From Nilaparvata lugens (taxonomy: Eukaryota > Arthropoda > Insecta > Hemiptera > Delphacidae): a stretch of 64,000 bases of DNA. The stretch spans positions 16,044,778 through 16,108,777 of the forward strand of contig NC_052510.1 in the NCBI RefSeq assembly GCF_014356525.2. Direction: 5' to 3'. The notes under the pieces were generated by a model, which was not told where the DNA came from, did no database searches, and saw nothing but the letters and a program-made list of their open reading frames with translations. Made by a program: the position numbers and the translations under genes. This document shows, one piece after another, positions 21,020 through 32,333 of this stretch (its first letter is position 1; each line of letters starts with the position of its first letter).

Positions 21020-22933
21020 TTATTGAAATGATGGTGAATGAATGGGTGTATTTTCTATTTTTTCTTGTGGAAAAAAAGGAAACACTTTTTCTTGGATGAG
21101 GAGCACAAGTGCACAGCGCTTTGGAAGGCCATCTTCATGGTCTGGCAAATGTTCAATTGAATCAAATTGAACTCCTCTAGAGGGCCTTGCTTCTCCTTTT
21201 CTTCTCTGATTCACAGGTGTGTCTGGTGGAAGATCAGATCCTGGACGTCCACGTTTTCTTTGTTGCACAGGCTTCTTACTGTAAATCAGTCCATCAGCAA
21301 GCAGCTGTCTGAAGTTCATCAAGTCCATTATTTTATTCTTTTTGATGCCTACACAAGTTGCATCCTTTCGATATTCAATCCAACTCTGTGTTACACAGAA
21401 ATCAATTGCATGATAGATCATTCTCACCGTCCACTTCCTGGAGCGAATACGAATCCTGTAGTAGCTCATGAGCTGGTCAAATAGATCAACTCCTCCCATT
21501 GCTTGATTATACAATTTTACAATTTCAGGTCGGTTAACACTTACATATTTTTTGTTCTTCTTGTCCCAACGAGAAACTTCATCTTCTTCTCCTTTTCCAA
21601 CAAAATTGGAACACATATTTACCACCCTATTGTCCACCCACTTTACTAGAATGACATCGTCACCACTAATAACTTCCTCACTGTAACCTCGTGGCTGCTT
21701 CAACATCTCTTTGTCACTGCTGAATTGTATGTTCTTTCCAAACCGATTGATCCTGGCCGTTCCTGCAGCTTGAATATTTTTCAACTTCAATGCTTGAAAT
21801 AAATGATATGATGAAAAAAAATTGTCAAAGTATAATTTATGACCAACTTGAATCTTGATACTACAGATGGGCCAATACCAAATCTCTTTGTCACATCCAA
21901 TGAAAATTCGGTTGTTGCACCTTGATATATGATAAAATCATAGACAAGTCCTGACTTCCCACATAGCATGAACATTTTTATACCCCAAGGACTAGGCTTC
22001 CCCTTGATGTATTGTTTCACATCCAACTTCCCTGTAAAAGGTATAATAGCCTCATCTACACATAGATTTTCCTCTGTAGTCAATTCAATACATCTTTTTC
22101 TGATCTGATTATAAAGAGGTCTAACTTTATAAAATCTGTCTTTATTTTCTTTTGGTATACTCAGGTTGTCTACTAAATTTAGGCAGGTTCTCAACTCAAA
22201 GAATCTATCCCTAGTCATATTCTCAGTGAAAGCACTAACTCCTAACAACTTATCCCAGTACATACGAGCCCTTGGAAAATTCAAAATACCTGATAAAATA
22301 TGTAGTCCGAATAAAACTTCAATTTCATTCTTGTTGGTTGGCTTGAATCTACTTCTATTACACTGAGTAGCATACAAATTTGTATTTTCTACAATAATAT
22401 TGATTAGTTCATCACTTATGTAATTTCTGAAATAAGCAATTGGTTCCAGAACATCATCAAGATTATTATCATCAATAGGGATAAAATCTTCCTTGGTTGT
22501 AAGTATTTGTTTCCTTCTCCAACGAATACAATTTTTGTCAGCGAGTTGTACATCATGGAAAATATTATGTCCTTGATCGTCATTATTTGTTCCTTGTGAA
22601 TTCACATGAGCATCCCCATTTCTACTGTGCGTCCTATCATTGCTATGAGAGTTTTCATCTATTGATGTTGATTGTGTTTGATTCTGTAAATCCAGGTGAA
22701 CAGCACTGTCATTCAAGTCATCATCTTCATCATTAGGGTAGAATACAGTTTCATTTTGGGCTTACCTTTTCAGCTCCTACTCGCACAGTTTTTCTAGATT
22801 CATTGGTAACAGACAATGAAAAGCTATTCCCTAGGCATTCTTCTTAATCAGACAGTTCAATTTCCGAGATATTCCCATCAATTAATAAAGCTAAAAGTTC
22901 CTCTTCATTGAAATCACCAATTGAATGATCCAT
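21020..22933 (-). pseudogene. piggyBac-like transposase, near full length, one frameshift and one nonsense codon
   Basis: Cut-and-paste transposase of the DDD type. The start is probably ATG at 22931-22933 (MDHSIGDFNEEELLALLIDG), with an in-frame TAA shortly after and another stop before the long frame from 22716. The core carries NLCVDEAIIPFTGKL (first catalytic Asp), GHKLYFDNFFSSYHLF (second) and MGGVDLFDQLMSYYRIRIRS (third). A single-base change near 21858 shifts the frame between the first and second Asp. The C-terminal cysteine domain is shortened and frameshifted; its proper ending VHLCSSSKKKCFLFFHKKK stops at 21055-21057. Only a handful of lesions separate this copy from an intact gene, so it is relatively young. 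Confidence 0.88.
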
Positions 22934-23299
22934 CTTAGCAAAAATAAATGCATAAAATATCTAACTAGAGCATAAAAATGTATAAGAAACCTAGGTAGGC
23001 TACTGGATACACATAATACAACACTGAAAAATATAGGCCTATTACCCACTTGAACTCACACTGGAAGCTATAAAATGTACCAGAAAACATTAATTTGAAA
23101 ATTCTAAAGCACTTAAATGATATTTTCAGTAAATAACTCAGCTTTAGTGAATAACTCAGCATAAAAGAAACCGGTGCGAAATAACCATGCTGAGCAAAAC
23201 GTTTTATGCAGACATAACCTCAAAAGTCTTGCCTTGTCAATTCAGTCCCATTGGACACATTTGTGTACATAAAGTTTAGCATTGAATATCTCATGAATA

Positions 23300-23650
23300 A
23301 ATAAAAATAAGCAATTTTAATTACTTCTAGATGATATTTAAACTTTATTTATTGATAAAAACACGAAGAAAATTGAAAAATAAGGTTTTTTACAAGCAAT
23401 AAAAAATAAAAAAATGAAGCAAGTCAGTTGGCCACACTGAGACCTGTATCACTTTCATTTCTAAACATAGTAGTTCATATTTTCATCAACAGATAGTGTT
23501 CGAATGCTGGAATATTGCTAAAGGAAATGATCACAATTGTGTACATCAGCTTGAAGTTGAAAATTTGTGGTTTTGGATTGAAATAACAGCTGTGGAGTTT
23601 AATGAAATTAAAATTAACAAGCATTAGTCAAAAGTAATTTCTGAAAAAAA
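23300..23650. other. AT-rich non-coding interval
   Basis: No gene is supported. It lies between the piggyBac 5' region and the 3' end of the pogo/Tigger gene. Confidence 0.4.
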
Positions 23651-25532
23651 TCAGTGCAAATACATTTTTGAAAAATCTAAATTGAAATAGATTTTTAAAT
23701 ATATTCTTTCTGAACCCTTCAGTGTTGATGGATTTGGAAGTTTTATCCAGTCTTGCATTTGAACAAAGCTCACATCTTCAACATTTGGAAAAACAAAATA
23801 ATATGAATTTGCTCTGTAGCGCCGCATAAAACTAATTTGACACTCATCTTGATTCACTTCTAAAACTTTGCCTATGTAATGGAGAAGAGTGGTTTTTGTT
23901 ACAAATCTTACAATAACAAAGTCTTCTTCATTGACTTTTGACTCTCCCCAGGTTTAAAAATTGAAATTTGGTTGCAATTTAACAGGTTCTTGAATTTGTT
24001 GCACTGCCACAGTTTCACTTTTTTCTGTTCTTTTTTCACCAATTTTCTACTAAAAATGTTGTTTGTAGCGATTCTCTTCATATGTCGTTCTTCATATTCA
24101 AGAGTGATTGTTTTTCCTTGACTGGAGTACTAGTGAGAATTACACTTTTCACTCACTGTCGATTTTTTTTTCGTTTCTGAGCTTTTGGGAATGGACGAAT
24201 ATGTTGTGGAGAGATGCCAGCACATTTTGGAACGCACAGGACTGTGGAAGATGTGCTTCTCTCTGGTGTCTGTCTAGAGGCTGAGGCAGATGGAGCTGGA
24301 GAGGACTGTCTTGTGTTTGCTGAAGTTGATGATTGACTTAGAACTGGAGTTGGACGGTCAGTAACAGAAGATGAGAGGAATTAACTTGAATCGAATATGT
24401 TTGAATCAAAAGGTCATATGCCAGTGCACCTGAATCCACTTGAAATGTTAGTAGGGGTAAATGCTCGTGGGAAGGCAGAACCAACTAGATTTGGAATTTT
24501 ATAGATATCAATAGTTTTGGGATTGGTGGTCTTGAGACAATCTTCAGCAGCTCGATTGTAGGCAGTCTTGAAAGGACCAAAAACTGACCTCAAGGGGTTG
24601 CAACTTGTGGCTGGTGTGTGGAGGCAGTGAAGCAAGTGTTATCCCATTGTCCTTGCATTTTTGCAATCCAATGGGACTTATGTGAGACTCATGATCATCG
24701 AGAACCACCAGGACTGGATTTGTACGTGAGCATTTCACATTTTTTATGAAGTGATCCAGATAAGAATCGAACGAATCAGTAGTCATCCACCCAACAGCAC
24801 AAAAGCCTGGAGGAGCTCCTTGGGTCATTCGGTCGTTTACACTTTTGCGTGAATAAACGAAGAAAGGAGGAACTGCATTGCCCACTGCACTCACTGCACA
24901 GCAGACAGTAATGAGTGTTTCTCGTTCAGCAGAAGTTACTTTTGATACTTGCTTCTGCCCTTTAGCAGCAATTATTTTTCCAGGCCGATGAACAGTAGTG
25001 AGTCCAGTCTCGTCAATATTGTACACTGAATCTGGATCAAACTTATGTTCCATATAGACACTCCTCAAGTTACTGAAAAATTCACTTACGGTGGTCTCAT
25101 TAAATGCAGTCCCCCTTGCTAAACTAGTTGCTTGTGGATTTCTCAAAGACAACTCATTTTTTGCCCAATTCTCTGGAATTTTGTTGCCCCTGGACATTGC
25201 ATATTCATTCGCAAATTTGCGCATTTCCTTCCAACCCAACCCATAGTTTAGCTTTGCAGATAAAATCAAATAGGTTTTCAAATCTTCCTCCTCTTCATCC
25301 GAAAATATCTGACTAGTATTGTAATTGGGAGTAAAAGTAGTCTCTATCCCTCAATCTTCTCACGATATCTGCCCAATGCTTTTCTGTCAATACCAAATTC
25401 TTCTGCTACAGACCTCAAACTTCTACCAGTTTCAATTAAAGTCTCGATTGCATTTTTCATTCTATCTGGATCTATTATCTTCTTTGGATTAGCCCCCTCC
25501 TTCCATTTGAAAGGCATTCTGAAAATAATCAA
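23651..25532 (-). pseudogene. pogo/Tigger-like (jerky-type) transposase, frameshifted
   Basis: Minus-strand order: a CENP-B-type helix-turn-helix N-terminus (MPFKWKEGANPKK, SLRSVAEEFGIDRKALGRY), an acidic link FSDEEEEDLKTYLI, a second DNA-binding half ending NYGLGWKEMRKFANEYA, and a DDE domain with YNIDETGLTTVHRPGKI (first Asp) and VLVVLDDHESHIS (second Asp). The third position reads HKLQPLEVSF instead of the usual LQPLDVSVF. A proline/serine-rich linker follows with ISPQHIRPFPKAQ, and the C-terminal domain ends CQISFMRRYRANSYYFVFPN and LPNPSTLKGSE. Frame breaks occur near 25344 and 24600. It acts, in intact relatives, in the nucleus on TA targets. Terminal repeats were not identified. Confidence 0.85.
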
Positions 25533-25539
25533 AGAGTTA

Positions 25540-25870
25540 TTTGTACACTATTTTGCACAAATTATTATAGTTAAAATTTATCCTTTTCAGTTTGTCAAAA
25601 ATTAAATTAAACTTGACATCACAATGTCCTACACTTGCCAAAGAGACCAATGAACTCTCTGTTGTCTTCCTAACCTTAAACTTGCATGCTTCACAGAAAC
25701 ACGAAACTTTGTCACCCAAATCTTGAATTTTTTAAAATTCATTTGTTGATATATTCGCGCATTTAATACGGAACTATTGAGCACAGAAACCCTCACAGTT
25801 AATGGATTTATCATTAGAAAACACTTTTTGGCAAAACCCGTATAGAGAATCATTCACAATCCTGTCCACA
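25540..25870 (-). pseudogene. PHD-like zinc-finger segment of a non-LTR ORF1 (tentative)
   Basis: One minus frame, with stops, reads FSNDKSINCEGFCAQ, then ISTNEF, then GDKVSCFCEACKFKVRKTTE. The spacing (C-GFC ... H/C--C--I ... C--C) resembles the PHD-like finger at the N-terminus of CR1/Jockey ORF1 proteins. Cysteine positions are only partly kept. Confidence 0.35.
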
Positions 25871-26109
25871 GCCATCTCGAAACATTGTTGCCACTCCGCT
25901 CTAACCTGAGGAATGATTTCAAATCAAACTTACATTTATTTCTATGATCAGATACTTAATCAAATTTCTATAATGTAAGGAATATTTCTGTAATGAAATC
26001 GGGGTGGTAACCAATTCAGCACAGAGTGCTGCAGAGTGGTGAGTGTCAAGCAAGTTGCAGCTGCACCCGTCGTTTTCATTCTACAAATAAACTTCAAGTC
26101 ATTGTCTTA

Positions 26110-26420
26110 CCAATTTCAAAGTTGAGCAATGAGTTCTAAATTGAATGAATTCGCGTACACTATGACTTCCTTCTTCACCCGAAAACGACTTCACGAGTGA
26201 TTTTACTTCCAAATCCTTCCTTACAGATGAAGTGATTTGGCGACTGGTGTGGCTTCTTGACTCTTGTGATAGTAATTCTGACCTCAGCTGGTTTTTCTCC
26301 GCTTCGTTACGTTCATTCTGAGCTCTAAGTTTCGCTAACTGTCTCCTTGGATGCGTTTTCCGAGTCTCCCAAGCTTCCCGGATTTAGCACGTGTGACGGA
26401 GGTTTTGGAGGAGGGTTAAC
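26110..26420 (-). pseudogene. Gag-like N-terminal fragment (tentative)
   Basis: The minus frame includes LRAQNERNEAEKNQLRSELL, a coiled-coil-like run, followed by VKSFSGEEGSHSVREFIQF, which resembles the FSGE----V-EFI block that opens the capsid region in retrotransposon Gag proteins. It ends in a stop soon after. No flanking LTR is seen. Confidence 0.35.
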
Positions 26421-26479
26421 AACGTCATGCCCCATGACCATCGTGTCTGTAGAGCTCAATAGTTGGTATATCTTATGAA

Positions 26480-28320
26480 CTATGCAAAATCGATACTTAT
26501 CTTACTAATGAACGATAGAATTTGAAATAATATATATTGTACAATAGTAAATGAACAGTTTGTCACTATATACTCTTTATTTCGGTCTGAGGTGATAATT
26601 TTGAGACGCAATAATTATTCTAATAACCAGCAATTGATAACACGAGAAAAAAAATTACATGCGTAATTTTGAGATTTGATAATTTGAATTAAATTTCAAA
26701 TTCTTCCGTTCGCATAACAAATTTCAAGAAAGCCCTCCATAAATTAGTTTTTCCATAAATTGATTTCTCCACAATTTAGTATTGGAAACAAAAATGACCC
26801 CATATTCAATAAATAAATTAATTAGAAAACAAAACAAACAAAATCAACTCTTCAATAATTCTAGGTCTTCAAAATTTTTGGTCATCATTCGTCCTACCAC
26901 AAGATACGCCGATTTAGTTCAATTAAATCGTAATAACTTTAACATATTGTACTTAATTAATATTTTGTTACACTCAAACAATTCTTTAATTAATTTTGTA
27001 TATGATGTATTTAATTTTGCGTATGCAGCCAACCAATAATAATTTTATTAATCATCAAGCTCTTCGAGTAGTGGACTAACAAGGCCAATTACTAGTAATG
27101 AAGCTTCCATCAACAAATCGTTATGTCCATACATTAGAAGCAGCTCCAATAAAAATCCACTATTGCACTAGCGTTAAAAAGTTACGTTTACTAATTTTAT
27201 AATCATTGCTACCCGACAGTATTTTTTCAATCCACTGATAAATTATTTTACTGATTTCTACTGTATTCTATATTTGTCATTCTTGCAGCCAAATTCCACC
27301 GAACTGCCACCATTGTAATATATCGGGTAGATGTAGTATTAATAACTGCTTTTCTAAAGGGTAAACGTGGTTTAAATAATGCTATTTTTTACTCTATGAA
27401 AGTTTGTTTAATTAAAACATATTCTCTACGATTGATATATATGTTATACATGTATGTTATATATGTTATACATATACTTATATATATGTTACAGACGTTA
27501 AACGTCTGTCTCTACCTGGCTGTCTAGCCTAATACAAAAATTAAAGAAAATTAAACTCAATGCAATAAAAAAATCACCTATTGTTATGCTAGCAAAGTTC
27601 GATCGCCAATTATCATATGGGTAAGATTAATTTTGGTACTCACCCATAATGACGACGTTGAAGAAGTCCATCAACATGATGTTTTGGGTGATCCAAACTC
27701 CCGAAAATAGTTGGTGCCCCCGGACTCTAAGACACGCTCCGATCGTTTCAGCGGTTAAAAGAAGAGTGCCCGGAAAGAATGCATTTTTGTCTCCAGGTCC
27801 GACTCTTCCTAGGCCTACACGTGGAAACTAGATTACGGCAGGGGGGAAGAAGAGCCGGAAACTATTGATGGGACAAGTGGATGGACACTATCTTTCCCAG
27901 GCTGGGATGCTAGCTAAGTAGTTCCCAACCCTGAGAAAGATCCTCACCTCGTCCATTGGTTAAAAAAATGCAAGCGTTCCGTAGCCTGCTAGACAGCCAG
28001 CAAATAAAATATTACGTTCTAATTTTCACTACTTTTAATAACTACTTTCAATTTCTCCCATTACACTGGTATACAGGAGAAATTGATTGAATACTTTCCA
28101 ATAGCCAACTTCAGAAAGAGGCCAAGGTTTCTTTGCAAACTCTGATGGAATGAATTTTTTCAGTGAAACAAGCCTGTCACTTAGGTTTTTTAAACTTGGC
28201 TATGAGGACATCTATATCGTAGTTTACCCAAGCCAAAAAAGTATAATTTATTCACAACTCCTAAACAAACTAGATGCATGTAGTCTAAGCTGAAACTCAC
28301 TACTAAAAAATAAATGCAGT
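26480..28320. other. Non-coding interval with a weak inverted pair
   Basis: No gene is convincing. An AT microsatellite-like run (TATATATGTTATACATGTATG) lies near 27430-27490. CTGGCTGTCTAG at about 27519 is inverted at about 27989, enclosing 470 bp of more GC-rich DNA that might be a degraded element. A possible minus-strand splice donor (ATTATGG/GTGAGT near 27640) has no supporting exon. Confidence 0.35.
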
Positions 28321-28321
28321 C

Positions 28322-28346
28322 ATTCTATTCTATTCTATTCTATTCC
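28322..28346 (+). repeat. (TTCTA)n microsatellite
   Basis: Five uninterrupted pentanucleotide units are visible. Confidence 0.85.
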
Positions 28347-28752
28347 ACTGTTGCACCAATGTGATGTTCTTCTTGGCTCAAAGAGCAAAAACGTTCATGT
28401 GTCCAACTTGAACAATTTACATATGTAAAATAAATATTCATATTTGAATGAATTCAAAAAAAAAATAACTTTGATTAACTTAAATACTAAAATATAAACT
28501 TTGATTTGTGGTATAGATGTTTATATAATATCTTCCAGTCTGTTGACCGTTACTTTTGTGATTTTCCCACCTGGAAGAAAAGTAAATGATTGGAGGGAAA
28601 TTATGAGACATGAAAATAAAATATAACTGCATAAATTATAAAAGCTGGCAGACTAAAGAAGAAATCTTTATGAAGATTGGCGGATGGCTGTAATCTGTCC
28701 TTGGAGATGGACTGAGACAATGAGAGTGTGCTTTACACTCTGTTACCAAGGC

Positions 28753-28944
28753 TAGGCGCACGCCAGTTAGTCAAGAAAAGACAAGACAAGATCAGACACA
28801 ATACTTCACATAGTTGCTTATGATGCAGCACACACTGATAAGTCATTGCAATTTGACATGTCTTCATAAGCAACTATGTGAAATATTGTGACTGAACGTG
28901 TCTGATCATGTCTTGTCTTGTCTTGACTAACTGGTGTGTGCCTA
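28753..28944. mobile_element. 192-bp fold-back MITE inserted in a transposase fragment
   Basis: Both ends start TAGGC(G/A)CAC(G/A)CCAGTTAGTCA and run inward for about 65-75 bp as imperfect inverted repeats (repeated ACAAGACAAGA units), leaving a spacer of about 45 bp. The outermost TA on both sides may be the target duplication, as in Tc1/mariner-type MITEs. It interrupts the minus-strand coding sequence to its right after the codons for GES. Confidence 0.75.
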
Positions 28945-29240
28945 CCCTAACACTTTCTCCTTCCACTGTGCACCGAGTACAAGAGTAAAAACCTGTGTGT
29001 CCCTTGATTTTTAGAACAAAGGCTTTAGCTGGCATGTCACACACAAACCCAACATGATTTAGTTTGGAAAATAAATCATTAAAATAAACCCTATTTTCAA
29101 ATAAAAATTCAACTGATCTACCAAGTTCCTCAAAACTCATTACTATCATTGGGCATAAAAAACGCTGGGTGATGTAGCTTTATCCATCCACACAAATGTC
29201 ATAGCATTTCTGCCAAGTTGACAAATCGTGGGCATGCAAG
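28945..29240 (-). pseudogene. DNA-transposon protein fragment with a DxPAKAF ... CxxC motif
   Basis: The minus frame contains FEELGRSVEFLFENRVYFND, then GFVCDMPAKAFVLKIKGHTG and FYSCTRCTVEGES. Relatives in insect genomes carry a D-PA-aF--iK-H-GY-GC-kC---G signature and are annotated as transposon-derived, but I cannot assign a superfamily with confidence. The C-terminal side is cut by the MITE at 28944. Confidence 0.45.
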
Positions 29241-30083
29241 GAAAATGTGAAAAGTCAAAAATTTTCAAACTGATTTTTTATAAAAAATGATTATAGCAAT
29301 TTTTCACAACATAATTCCATAGGTACTGTAAAATTCCATACTGTAACAAACCTATCTAACGCTTAATGTAGTAAACTTTTCTAACGTGTATTAAATGTTA
29401 TTCTCTCAACGTTTATCTGATTTATACATTTTTGACGTTTATTAAACGTTTTGTAAACATTTTTTGCTGTGTGGGCGAGTAGAAGTTCAATAAGATCCTT
29501 CTATTTTGATGACTTTAATTGACTGTAATTGATGTTTAACAGTATATATTGAATAATAAATAGTGAATAGTAAATATTTCATGAGATTACTTACATTATT
29601 TTATTTACTGGTCTTTGAAGGGCCAAGAAACGGGAAATCAACAGGCACACCACTTGAAAATATCAACAATCATCCACCATCTTGGAAGAGAGCACTGCTA
29701 CAAACTTGACAATGACAAATAATTGTATAAATGACTGAACAGCAAAGAAACTATGTGAAAACGGGAAGCATATATCCCATTAGACATTTTAGAATCTCCA
29801 CTGGGACCTATGTGTCCCATCAGCATTGAGAGGGACTGGGACATCTGTGTCCCATTAGCATTGAAAGAGCACAAAAACCCTATGTATTCAGTATTGAAAG
29901 GGTTAAAAATTTAATTTTGGACTTTAATTAATTCTAAGAAAAATGTACATTTGATTTCAGTAGTGTAGTGATAAGTAGCCTATTGTTATTATAGGCTTTA
30001 TTTATTATCATTATTACTAAACCCTCTTTTCCTTTCCCTACTACACTGGTTGACTGACATGGCCATGAAAAAAAGCTGAAATG
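29241..30083. other. Non-coding interval ending in piggyBac right-end repeats
   Basis: No gene is supported. 29752-29902 contains three copies of a TGTGTCCCAT(T/C)AGCATTGA-type unit and two small palindromes (TGGGACATCTGTGTCCCA and a variant), then GGG-TTAA at 29900-29906. These are piggyBac-type subterminal and terminal repeats. The rest is AT-rich. Confidence 0.5.
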
Positions 30084-31689
30084 TTATTTGTAGCTTCCTG
30101 GCAAGTTGTGGCTATTTTTCAGTGGGGACGCCCTCATGTCTTGTGGCGTCCCTTCAGTTGGGATGCCCTCCCTGTCTTGTGGCCTCTCTTGGGTGGGATG
30201 CCCTCCCTGTCTTTTGGCCTCTCTTTGGGTGGGACACCCTCCATGTCTTGTGGACTCCCTTAAGTTGGGATGCCCTCCCTGTCTTGTGGCCTCTCTTCGG
30301 GTGGGACTTCCCTGGGATTTTGTGTCTCTTCTTCTGGTGAGACACTCTCCATGTCTTGTGGTGTCCCTTCAGTTGGGATGCCCTCCCTGTCTTGTTGCCT
30401 CTCTTTGGGTGGGATGCCCTCCCTGTCTTGTGGCCTCTCTTTGAGTGGGACGCCCTCCATGTCTTGTGGTCTCCATTCTTTTGGGATGCCCTCCCTGTCC
30501 TGTGGCCTCTCTTCGGGTGGGACTTCCCTGACATTTTGTGTCTCTTCTTCTGGTGAGATGCTCCCCATGTCTTGTGGTCTCCCTTCAGTTGGGATGCCCT
30601 CCCTGTCTTGTGGCCTCTCTTCGGGTGGTTTTGCCTCTCTTTGGGTGGGACTTCCCTGGCATTTTGTGTCTCTTCTTCTGGTGAGATGCTCTCCATGTAT
30701 TGTGGCCTCCCTTTAGTTGGGATGCCCTCAATGTCTTGTGGCCTCTCTTCGGGTGGGACTTACCTGGCATTTTGTGGCTCTTCTTCAGGTGGGACGCCCT
30801 CCATGTCTTGTTGCGTCCCTTCAGTTGGGATGCCCTCCCTGTCTTGTGGCCTCTCTTTGGGTAGGACTTCCCTGGCATTTTGTGGCTCTTCTTCAGGTGG
30901 GACGCCCTCCATGTCTTGTTGCCTCTCTTTGGGTAGGATGCCCTCTCTGTCTTGTGGCCTCTGTTTGGGTGGGACGCCCTCCATGTCTTGTGGTCTCCAT
31001 TCTTTTGGGATGCCCTCCCTGTCTTGTGGCCTCTTTTCGGGTGGGACTTCCCTGGGATTTTGTATCTCCTCTTCTGGTGAGATGCTCTCCATGTCTTGTG
31101 GCCTCCCTTCTGTTGGGATGCCCTCCCTGTTCTGTGGCCTCTCTTCCGGTGTGACTTCCCTGGCATTTTCTGTCTCTTCTTCTGGTGATATGCTCCCCAT
31201 GTCTTGTGGTGTCCCTTCAGTTTGGATGCCCTCCCTGTCTTGTGGCCTCTATTTGGGTGGTATGCCCTCCCTGTCCTTTGGCCTCTCTTTGGGTGGGACT
31301 TCCCTAGCATTTTTTGGCTCTTCTTCAGGTGAGACGCCCTCCATGTCTTGTGGTGTACCTTCAGTTGGGATGCCCTCCCTGTCTTGTAGCCTCTCTTTGG
31401 GTGGGATTCCCCTGGCATTTCGTTGCTCTTCTTCAGGTGAGACGCCCTCCATGTCTTGTGGCGTCCCTTCAGTTGGGATGCCCTCCCTGTTTTGTGTCCT
31501 CTCTTCGGGTGGGATGTCCCTGGCATTTTGTGGCGTTGCAACAGCTGGTGGGATTGCGCTGGTTCTTATGTCAGGAAAGGATGTATTAATGAAATCCTGT
31601 AGACCTCACAGAACATCTTCTCCAGGTAGATTGTTGGCGACCTCTTTTATTTGTGTCACAGCAGCCGCATTGTCTCTTGGAAGGGCCAA
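30084..31689 (-). pseudogene. Exon of about 40 tandem 12-residue repeats (36-bp minisatellite), with nonsense codons
   Basis: DNA units of 35-37 bp (core CTGTCTTGTGGCCTCTCTT on the plus strand) fill 30120-31530. Both strands are open over long stretches, but the minus frame beginning after a splice-like acceptor (tttgtacag, AG at 31690-31691) reads sensibly: unique N-terminus LALPRDNAAAVTQIKEVANN, then cycling units RPQDREGIPTEG, TPQDMEGVSPEE and EPQNAREVPPKE, then a unique tail PLKNSHNLPGSYK with a stop at 30084-30086. That frame is interrupted by TGA near 31598, TAG near 31250, TAA near 30762 and an indel near 30630. Three unit types alternate in a higher-order period of about 108 bp. The product would be a highly charged, proline-rich disordered protein. 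I recognise no family. Confidence 0.55.
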
Positions 31690-31692
31690 CTG

Positions 31693-32239
31693 TACAAATA
31701 AGAAAAAATATATACAATTGAATACAATAGTTAAAGTTGGTTTTGGTTTGTGCGTAAATGACATTTATTAAAACCTTTTCAAAGAAGAAAAAGAAAATAC
31801 AATATTACATCAATAATCAATACAATTTCATCAGAAATAGTGAATGCCCTAAACGTATTTCTGTATTGGGCATTAAAAATCCACATATATAAAAGCTAAA
31901 TGGCAATGATTCATTCGCACTAAGAACTGACTTGAAAAATTTCCAAAGATACGCCTGATCCAGTTAGAACTCATGGCACAGATAAAATTATATTTTCTCT
32001 GCACTGGCAATAAATATTGACTCTGATACTGATATGTGGGAATCCTCGTTCAGACTTGCAATTGATTTTTATGTTCTTATTGTGATAATAGATGTATCAG
32101 TGCTTTATTGTACTAAAACCTAATGAACATCATAATATTATTTTCAAAGGCAAAAATTACAAAAAATTGTCTACACAGGATAGTCAGTGATCAAGGTGAA
32201 ACATTGTTTACTGGTGTGATCAATAAGGTGAGTGAATTC
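31693..32239. other. AT-rich non-coding interval
   Basis: No coding sequence or repeat of note is seen; it may be intron upstream of the repeat exon. Confidence 0.35.
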
Positions 32240-32333
32240 AGTTTTATTTAACTAATTTTGATCACTTTAATTTGTCTATGCATAATAATAAATATAAAGT
32301 GATCAAAGTGATCAAAATTAGTTAAATAAAACT
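32240..32333. repeat. Perfect 29-bp stem hairpin
   Basis: The arm 32240-32268 (TTTATTTAACTAATTTTGAT core) is inverted without mismatch at 32305-32333, with a 36-base loop. Size and geometry are compatible with a small RNA precursor or a young MITE; no flanking duplication is clear. Confidence 0.75.

Larger units (their letters stand above)
20406..29902 (-). mobile_element. piggyBac-like composite bounded by TTAA and matching ends
   Basis: The left end TTAA-CCCTTTCAAACCTGAAAG (20402-20423) and the right end, read inverted, TTAA-CCCTTTCAATACTGAATA (29906 leftwards) match at 15 of 18 positions and carry the piggyBac TTAA on both sides. The transposase lies close to the left end. Subterminal palindromes TGGGACA-TCTG-TGTCCCA occur near the right end (29780-29880), with a related motif at about 23245-23285. 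The 6-kb interior beyond the transposase contains later insertions (pogo/Tigger gene, retroelement scraps, a MITE). It is inferred that the two ends belong to one copy rather than to two relatives. Confidence 0.55.

Noticed and set aside
26782..27039. An 85-codon plus-strand ORF (Asn/Ile/Leu-rich) in AT-rich DNA
   Set aside because: Composition is that of the surrounding DNA; no motif or signal was recognised.
27519..28001. Element bounded by CTGGCTGTCTAG inverted pair
   Set aside because: Only about 13 bp match, no target duplication was found, and the interior has no distinctive structure; kept as a note only.
30572..31771. A 399-codon plus-strand open frame across the 36-bp repeats (Met-Pro-Ser-Leu-Ser-Cys-Gly type units)
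   Set aside because: Unit length near 36 bp leaves several frames open on both strands. Unique N- and C-terminal sequence with sensible composition and splice signal is found only for the minus frame.
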